Positions 58,091 through 64,000 of a stretch of DNA of 64,000 bases are shown here, one piece after another (position 1 is the stretch's first letter; the number at the start of each line of letters is the position of its first letter). A program made the position numbers and the translations under genes. The notes under the pieces were generated by a model. It saw only the letters and a list, made by a program, of their open reading frames with translations. It made no database searches and had not been told where the DNA came from. This DNA comes from Haliclystus octoradiatus (Eukaryota; Cnidaria; Staurozoa; Stauromedusae; Haliclystidae): positions 17,600,814-17,664,813 of the forward strand of contig OU744450.1 in assembly GCA_916610825.1 (NCBI GenBank), written 5' to 3'.

Positions 58091-59806
58091 TGTAGGAACC
58101 TTCCTGAACCATCTAGAACATTCTAGAACATAGGAGAACCTACATGACTCCCCGCATGAGTCACAATGACCATGCATGATCTAGCAGCTTGTAGCATTTA
58201 TCTAAACACTATAAATACAATAAATGAAAACTATGAAAACTATGAGAACTGAATGTACAGTCTACTATCAACATGTCAACTTGGAATTAATATTATTATT
58301 CATAAGAAGAAATATACCGTACAAATCAATTCAACCTACGTTTTTATTATTATTTCTTCACCATAATTCTACAGTTCTCATCAATTGGTCCGTCGAATTA
58401 TAAGAACAACTCATCAATTGGTCCGTCGAATTACAAAAACAACTAATTATGAATAATCTTCAAGACTTTACAACACAATTTAAAATCTGAAAGTATTTTA
58501 TTACAACATGGAATTGAACACAACATTTTATTCACGACCGCGGCATCAAAACAATATAACTAGATTGATTTTCACACTGAAGAACAATGGCATTTTACGT
58601 AACTAATCAAAATACGCAGAAAACACAAGAAAATGGAACTAAACACAAGAAATGGAACTAAACACAAGAAATGGAACTAAACACAAGAGTGGAACTATGG
58701 AACTACACACGAGAATTTGAAATAAACACAAGAAATGGAACTGAACACAAGGAATTGGATTACCCAAAACTGAAGAGACTGAACTAAAAAAGTAAGATTT
58801 TAAAATACTGAACATAAACCATTGAACATTCCAACATTTTGGAACTTTTAAATATTGAACACTAAACATTGGACATTCCAACATCATAAAACGTTTAAAT
58901 ATTGAAACATTCAACATTCAACTAAGAACATTGAAACACAATGAACACACTAAGAATACTAAATGAACTAAGAAACACACTAGAACACACAACAGAGTTT
59001 AAAATTAAACACACAAGAATAAGCAACAACTCAAGAAAATACTGAATTCATCAAACACACAAGAATAAGCAACAACTCAAGAAAATACTGAATTAATCAA
59101 GCACACAAAAATAGGCAACAACTCAAGAAAATACTGAATTCATCAAACTCACAAGCAAAAAATATGACTATAAAAGAAACATTGAAGATTACCAAGCTCA
59201 TAGAAGAAACTGAAATTAAACCAAATATAACACTTGTATGAAAATTTCTTTTTCTGGAAATCCAAAGCAATTAAACAAATTGGTATGCACCAAAATTGTA
59301 ATGAATTTTCTCATTAACTGTTATGCAATTAGTCTATAAGCATATCTAAAACCTTCATTAATAGCTTCTACTATACCATAATTACTCACATTTATATTTA
59401 CATACATTTATTATTTACAATTTAGCATTTATTAAAGCATTAATCTTTCTCATTTTTAGCCTATATCATGCATTTTTATTTATGGCTCCGCCATCTGGCA
59501 GGTGGGGGAATTATGTAGGAACCTTCCTGAACCATCTAGAACATTCTAGAACATAGGAGAACCTACATGACTCCCCGCATGACTCACAATGACCATGCAT
59601 GATCTAGCAGCTTCTAGCATTTATCTAAACACTATAAATACAGTAAATGAAAACTATGAAAACTATGAGAACTGAATGTACAGTCTACTATCAACATGTC
59701 AACTTGGAATTAATATTATTATTCATAAGAAGAAATATACCGTACAAATCAATTCAACCTACGTTGTTATTATTATTTCTTCAACATAATTCTACAGTTC
59801 TCATCA
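58091..59806 (+). mobile_element. Small non-coding LTR element (TRIM/LARD-like) in the LINE
   Basis: Two direct 293-bp LTRs (58091-58383, 59514-59806), each starting TG and ending CA, with about five differences (roughly 98 percent identical), so it is fairly young. Flanked by GGAG (58087-58090, 59807-59810). A purine-rich tract (CAGGTGGGGGAA) precedes the right LTR. The 1.1-kb interior has only simple tandem repeats (AACTAAACACAAGAAATGG type at about 58630-58760; a 47-bp type at about 58990-59135) and no coding domains. It depended on another element for movement. Confidence 0.9.
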
Positions 59807-60590
59807 GGAGATAAGAAGGGGTACAGTTGGATGTAAACTATTCTTTCCACAACTTTTGACAGTAACGATAAAAGTGCAAGTGGTCGATGCTTATCTGGTT
59901 CTATAGTACCTGGTACTTTTGGTATTGGTGATACTATAGTGTTTTTGAAGCAAGTTGGAAACTTTGATGTCTTTAGGGATAGATTGATAAGTTTTGTAAA
60001 TGGTGCCGCAATGGCTGGAAGGGCAGATTTAATTGCGAAGCCATTTATGCCATCGTAGCCAGGTGCTTTCCAGTTTGGTAGTAGCCCTACAGCTTTAATT
60101 GTGTCAATGGTTGTGAAATTTGTGAATTCGAATGTTTGTGAATGTTGTTGTATTGTTTCATAGTTGGTTTTTGTGTGAGTTTGGTTCTTAATGGTTGATC
60201 CAACCTCACTGAAAAATTTGTTGATTTCATTTAATTCTGATTTCGTTTTTGCTGTACATTTATAATTAGTTTTTCTCGTCAGCTTTTTGACAAGGTTCCA
60301 TACTTCTTTTACATTGTCACCACATTCAATAAATTTTTCTTTGTTGTAATGTATTTTTGCCTGTCTGAGTTTATATGTTACTTGATTGCGCTGATGTTTA
60401 TACAATTCCCAATCTTTTGATGATGTCGTCTTCATAGCCGTATAGCGCATTTTGTTGCGTTTCTTTAATTGATCTCTTAGTTCAACAGTTACCCATGGTG
60501 CGTAATTTGGACACATTACAATTGTTTTTTCTGGTGCATATTTGTTCAGAGTGTCCTGCAATATACGAGCCAAGAAACTGCTTTACGAAA

Positions 60591-61059
60591 ACGCCGCCTT
60601 CTCGCAGAGGGTCGATTCAACACAACACACGTTTAATTGATTTAGCTACGTAACATCTTCTATATTGAAATTCCTTCCGCTGTTCCTTCAACCACCGTCT
60701 CGCTGGCCACCATCATAAAATCGAATAAAAAGTATAGTTAGAATAAATTATCACAATTTGATCATAATTGATCGGTTGGTCCCACAAAATGATCACGAAT
60801 CACATTTAAGCTGTGTTATAAGCATTTTACTGGTGTTATATAAGCAATTTGATGTAAAGTATAGGATTCGAAAGCCCGTCATTTGATCATAATTGATCAT
60901 TACTTTATATAAATGACCATGCAACTCTAAGCGAGTTATGATCAACTGAAACCAAAAGGTGTGAAAATGTCGAAAAAGGTAAAACAGAACGAAATGCAGT
61001 ATAAAGCATAAAGCATACAATTCGAAAGCCCGTCACTATTTGAACTTGCGTAGTCCTTC
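60591..61059. other. No gene seen; left part of the TGATCA-rich region
   Basis: Contains five scattered TGATCA motifs (for example near 60757, 60790 and 60890) but no clear tandem unit. A pair of lines repeats TTCGAAAGCCCGTCA (60868 and 61022). Confidence 0.4.
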
Positions 61060-61660
61060 CCCCACCTCTTCAAATTTTGTCCAAATCATCACATCATAAA
61101 TACTTTGATCAGTAATTGATCAGTTGTGATCAGATGTTTCAAGGCTGATCAACAAAAGAGTTACAGTTATTAACGATTTTGTTGTGGGGGGGGGGGCTAG
61201 GCTTGGAGACACCCCCACTCTATCAAATTCGAAAATTTACATATCAAAACTTTGATCACGCTGTCATAATTACTGCCGATCAGGCATTTATTTTGCTGAT
61301 CAAATTACGATCAACGAAATAGGCACGTTTTAGGCTCAATTTATAGCGTCTCCCTGGCCCCCACCCCCGCAGCCACGTCCAATTTCGAAAATGTTTATGT
61401 CAAAAGATTGATCACGATGTGATAAGTGTTGATCAGGCTATAGCTAAACTGATCAACTAAATATCAAAAGAGTTATTCACGTCCCACTGTACAAAGTTAC
61501 CGTTTCCTGCCCCCCACTCCCTTAAGCCACCCTCAAATCCACACATTTTCATATCAAAAGTTTGATCACGATGTGATCAGTCCTGATAAGGCCAATATCA
61601 ACCCGATCAACTAAACATCAAAGAGGTACTTACGTTCGAGGGTACAAAATCACCGCCCTC
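61060..61660. repeat. Degenerate about 155-bp tandem array rich in TGATCA
   Basis: About four diverged units, each with TTTGATCACG(A)TGTGAT followed by a GATCAACTAAA-like stretch, a C-rich run (CCCCCACCCC, GCCCCCCACTCCC) and ATATCAAAA. Anchor copies near 61100, 61250, 61405 and 61562. About eleven TGATCA palindromes in 600 bp. Confidence 0.7.
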
Positions 61661-61715
61661 CCCTTAGCGAAAACTTGAAAAATAGCACACTCTGGATGTG
61701 TATGTATATGTACTA

Positions 61716-62215
61716 TATGTAATGTAATGTAATGTAATGTAATGTAATGTAATGTAATGTAATGTAATGTAATGTAATGTAGTGTAATGTAATGTAATGT
61801 AATGTAATGTAATGTAATGTAATGTAATGTAATGTAATGTAATGTAATGTAATGTAATGTAATGTAATGTAATGTAATGTAATGTAATGTAATGTAATGT
61901 AATGTAATGTAATGTAATGTAATGTAATGTAATGTAATGTAATGTAATGTAATGTAATGTAATGTAATGTAATGTAATGTAGTGTAATGTAATGTAATGT
62001 AATGTAATGTAATGTAATGTAATGTAATGTAATGTAATGTAATGTAATGTAATGTAATGTAATGTAATGTAATGTAATGTAATGTAATGTAATGTAATGT
62101 AATGTAATGTAATGTAATGTAATGTAATGTAATGTAATGTAATGTAATGTAATGTAATGTAATGTAATGTAATGTAATGTAATGTAATGTAATGTAATGT
62201 AATGTAATGTAATGT
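61716..62215. repeat. (AATGT)n microsatellite, about 100 units
   Basis: Uninterrupted pentanucleotide repeat, except AGTGT variants at 61781-61785 and 61981-61985, exactly 200 bp apart. On the minus strand it reads as an open ITLHY repeat frame, which is an artefact of a 5-bp repeat lacking stops. Confidence 0.98.
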
Positions 62216-62449
62216 GGTATTAAACAACATGGGAATGCGTTTTACAAGTTAAAAAGGAATATAGTATATATATCACATGGATGACATGCTAAAGTACAAA
62301 CATTTATCGATCGATTCATTTTCGATTGCTCTTTTGGATACAATTATGCTCTTGGATTGCTTTGTGTCAAGTTGAAGCAGGTTATATATATGCTTTGATA
62401 GCCCTCTGCACTGTTTTTAAAATTACGCATAACCTTATATAGATTTACC

Positions 62450-62690
62450 AATAGATAACTTAAGCTTCAAATATGATATTAACAAGTACTCAATGCGTGG
62501 TCATACTTACAAACTTATTGTTCCACAAATACCACGTTTGGCAATCCGTTCAGAACCAATATTGTAAACGTATTAATACGGTGGAACAATCTGACGGATG
62601 ATATATTGTAACATCAAAAACTATGGCTCAATTCAAGGATAAACTACGATCATTTAATTTGTCAGCATTTTGTAAAGTGTAGATAAAAAT
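62450..62690 (+). pseudogene. LINE ORF2 C-terminal relic
   Basis: Frames read YSMRGHTYKLIVPQIPR, then FRTNIVNVLIRWNNLTDDIL and MAQFKDKLRSFNL, ending at a TAG near 62681. This is the usual C-terminal block of jockey/CR1-type LINE ORF2 (RGHxxKL...VxNxWNxLPxxV...FKxxLDxx). Frame shifts and a stop show it is dead. The rest of the element is missing. Confidence 0.5.
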
Positions 62691-63175
62691 ATCAGTCGTA
62701 TAGTATTACATATAGCTAATATATAGATACATATCTTTACATTAACAGTTGTTAACCTGATACTGTATGTCATATGCATTTATGCAAATAGCAATAAGGT
62801 CATATTCATGTTTTAATTAATAAATTTTATTTAATCTACTTCTCTCTGTCACAGTAACTGCCTATCATACGTTTCATGATTACTTCTCAGGTTATTGTTC
62901 TATACATAATTACTAAGCCAGTATATGTCATTCTTGAAGTATAATGCAGTGCTACCAAAACAATAAATTACAGGCTAATGTGATGTCCCATCTCTATATA
63001 GGCGTCGTGCTGCTAGGTAGGTTACGTCCTAGTTACGGTAGCATGGCTACTAAAATGAGCCAGACATGGTAATAATGTGGTTAATAAAATGTCGTTGGCA
63101 CTGAAATCCTTGTATAATATTTGTTAATTGATATGGAAGATATATGGAGAAAATATAAAATAATAAAAATAAATG
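62691..63175. other. No gene seen
   Basis: AT-rich intergenic DNA between the LINE relic and the 5S-like gene. Confidence 0.4.
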
Positions 63176-63180
63176 AAAAA
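63176..63180 (-). terminator. T5 polymerase III terminator
   Basis: TTTTT on the minus strand, one base after the 3' end of the 5S-like sequence. Confidence 0.6.
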
Positions 63181-63181
63181 C

Positions 63182-63299
63182 GTCTACGGCACCCATTGTT
63201 CGCAATCGGTCACCCATATCACTACTGAGTGGACTCGACTGAGTTTGCCTTCGGGGAACGGACGAGAACCGGATCATTCTCAGTGATATGATCGTAGAC
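63182..63299 (-). rRNA. Divergent 5S-rRNA-like gene
   Basis: The minus strand aligns to animal 5S rRNA over 118 bases without gaps. I count about 79 identities against an echinoderm-type 5S recalled from memory. The block CCGGTTCTCGTCC and parts of box C (ATGGGTGACCG) and loop E (AGTA, GAA) are kept. Helix I ends pair (GTCTACG/CGTAGAC). Helix III reads ACTGAG/CTCAGT where typical 5S has ATGCTG/CAGCAT: every pair changed but still pairs. Helix V is also largely kept. A run of five T follows (63176-63180), a polymerase III terminator. Box A is poorly conserved. It may be a variant 5S, a 5S-derived RNA, or a pseudogene. Confidence 0.72.
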
Positions 63300-63530
63300 A
63301 ACAGTAAGGTACAAACTTTACTACTTAAACTTGTATCATTGCCAAATCTAAAAACAGCACCAAGTGTCACTTATAATAGGCTAATTTGTAGTTGTAGAAT
63401 TAGAATAGGGTCATTTAAAATTACCAACTATCAAGTGTCGATAAATATGAATCAAACAGACATTATTTTGTAAACAGACAACAATAATCGGGGGAGACAA
63501 GCATAGATGGCATCCTTCAATTAATTTGGT

Positions 63531-63546
63531 GGCTTTGAAAAAAGCC
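63531..63546 (-). promoter_or_regulatory. Histone mRNA 3' stem-loop
   Basis: Minus strand GGCTTTTTTCAAAGCC: a 6-bp stem, 4-base loop TTTC, with ACCAAA after it, as in replication-dependent histone mRNAs. It lies 29 bases past the H1 stop. It binds SLBP and directs non-polyadenylated 3' processing together with a purine-rich downstream element (a candidate is GAAGGATG, about 63511-63518). Confidence 0.93.
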
Positions 63547-63575
63547 GTTTTGTTGGAAAACAGACACTTTCTGAA

Positions 63576-64000
63576 TTATTTCTTCGATGCTGCTTTGCTG
63601 GATTTCTTGGCAGGAGACTTGCTGACTTTCTTGGTTTTGCTTGCAGCTGCCTTGCCTTTGGCCACAGGCTTCACTTTTTTGGGGGACTTGGCGGTCTTCT
63701 TAGTGACCTTGCTCTTTGACTTGCGTTTGGCTGGTGACTTTTTAGCAGCAGCCTTTACACTGGTCGTCTTCATGTTAGCAGTAGATGCTTTTGGTTTGGC
63801 TGCAACAGCTGCCTTCTTTTTTGCGGGACTCTTCTTTGCTGCTGCTGGTTTGGGAACGTTGGCCAATTTAAAACGGCCACTTGCTCCTGTTCCTTTCGTA
63901 TTGATGATTGTGCCAGCGGCAAGAGCCTTGACAAGTGCCCTTCGAAGTGGTGCAGTAACGCTACTTGGCTCTCCTAGACCAGTGTAATTACTAACAATGT
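63576..64000 (-). CDS. Histone H1 (partial, 5' end beyond window)
   Basis: About 140 codons are visible, ending at TAA 63576. The upper part is the end of the winged-helix globular domain (PLRRALVKALAAGTIINTKG, then TGASGRFKL); it is followed by a Lys/Ala/Pro-rich tail with SPAKK-type repeats (KKSPAKKKA, KSPKKVKP, KSPAKKSSKAASKK). Linker histone H1 binds the nucleosome dyad and linker DNA and compacts chromatin; the SPKK-like motifs bind the minor groove and are CDK sites. The stem-loop downstream shows it is replication-dependent. The start codon and first part of the globular domain lie outside the window. No intron is seen. Confidence 0.95.
   Translation of the reverse strand, partial: IVSNYTGLGEPSSVTAPLRRALVKALAAGTIINTKGTGASGRFKLANVPKPAAAKKSPAKKKAAVAAKPKASTANMKTTSVKAAAKKSPAKRKSKSKVTKKTAKSPKKVKPVAKGKAAASKTKKVSKSPAKKSSKAASKK

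Larger units (their letters stand above)
56511..60590 (-). mobile_element. CR1/jockey-like LINE, 5'-truncated and interrupted
   Basis: Minus strand. From high coordinate: a linker and RT N-terminal part (60573-59811; WKAPGYDGINGFAIK and KHRPLALLSLLSKVVERIVY); RT continuation (58090-57753; LILMDLSKAFDSLQHNILLD); RT core (57876-57436; CGVPQGSVLGPLLFLVYVND, GQFADDTQVLY); C-terminal part (57463-56876). The 3' end is a (TCTAT)n tail at 56511-56530. No endonuclease is seen, so the 5' end is truncated near 60590. Frameshifts separate the RT pieces. It is split by an LTR element (58091-59806), and its 3' untranslated region by a MITE (56628-56827). Confidence 0.88.

Noticed and set aside
61664-62230. 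Minus-strand 188-codon frame of ITLHY repeats
   Set aside because: It is the microsatellite read in frame; a stop-free 5-bp repeat gives an endless frame without meaning.
63526-63987. Plus-strand 153-codon hydrophobic frame
   Set aside because: It is the antisense of histone H1; Lys/Ala codons reversed give Leu/Phe/Ala-rich frames.
1-64000. CRISPR arrays, bacterial operons, riboswitches, clear tRNA genes
   Set aside because: None found by eye; the window is animal nuclear DNA. A tRNA scan was not possible here, so a weak tRNA or SINE could have been missed.

Overview
The window is AT-rich nuclear DNA from an animal, probably an invertebrate whose phylum I cannot fix. The evidence is a GT-AG intron, a replication-dependent histone H1 gene with its 3' stem-loop, a 5S-rRNA-like gene, and a dense mix of animal transposons (PIF/Harbinger, LINEs, LTR elements, MITEs). 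There are no bacterial operons, CRISPR arrays or phage modules.

The main structure is one large direct repeat. Unit A (about 1026-29805) and unit B (about 29810-54743) have the same genes in the same order: (i) a two-exon, 1207-aa all-helical protein on the minus strand that resembles the meiotic protein MEI1 in size and character; (ii) a short candidate spliced gene; (iii) an intronless 459-aa MFS transporter on the plus strand; (iv) a SAP-domain/reverse-transcriptase LINE-like element; (v) a minus-strand Ty3/gypsy-like pol fossil; (vi) a foldback MULE-like element. Single-copy parts differ by roughly 0-2 percent. Both host genes are open in both units.

The units differ mainly by mobile DNA. 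Unit A alone has a 4.8-kb Harbinger transposon (TSD TTA), a 5.7-kb element with about 720-bp inverted termini, and a 99-bp insertion with an 11-bp TSD. Unit B alone has a 5.5-kb LINE whose ORF1 combines a MADF-like domain with three CCCH zinc fingers, and a 198-bp MITE with TTAA target sites. Each unit therefore acts as the empty-site control for the other. The pattern fits either a real tandem duplication or two allelic haplotypes joined end to end by the assembler.

Right of unit B lie the gag part of the LTR fossil, a CR1/jockey-like LINE interrupted by a small LTR element and a TTAA MITE, a degenerate TGATCA-rich tandem array, a 500-bp pentanucleotide microsatellite, a divergent 5S-like gene with compensatory helix changes and a T5 terminator, and a histone H1 gene that runs off the right edge.

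The least expected observations are the 5S-like gene beside histone H1, the Harbinger element carrying an inverted second copy of its own transposase, the MADF plus CCCH ORF1, and the A/B duplication itself.
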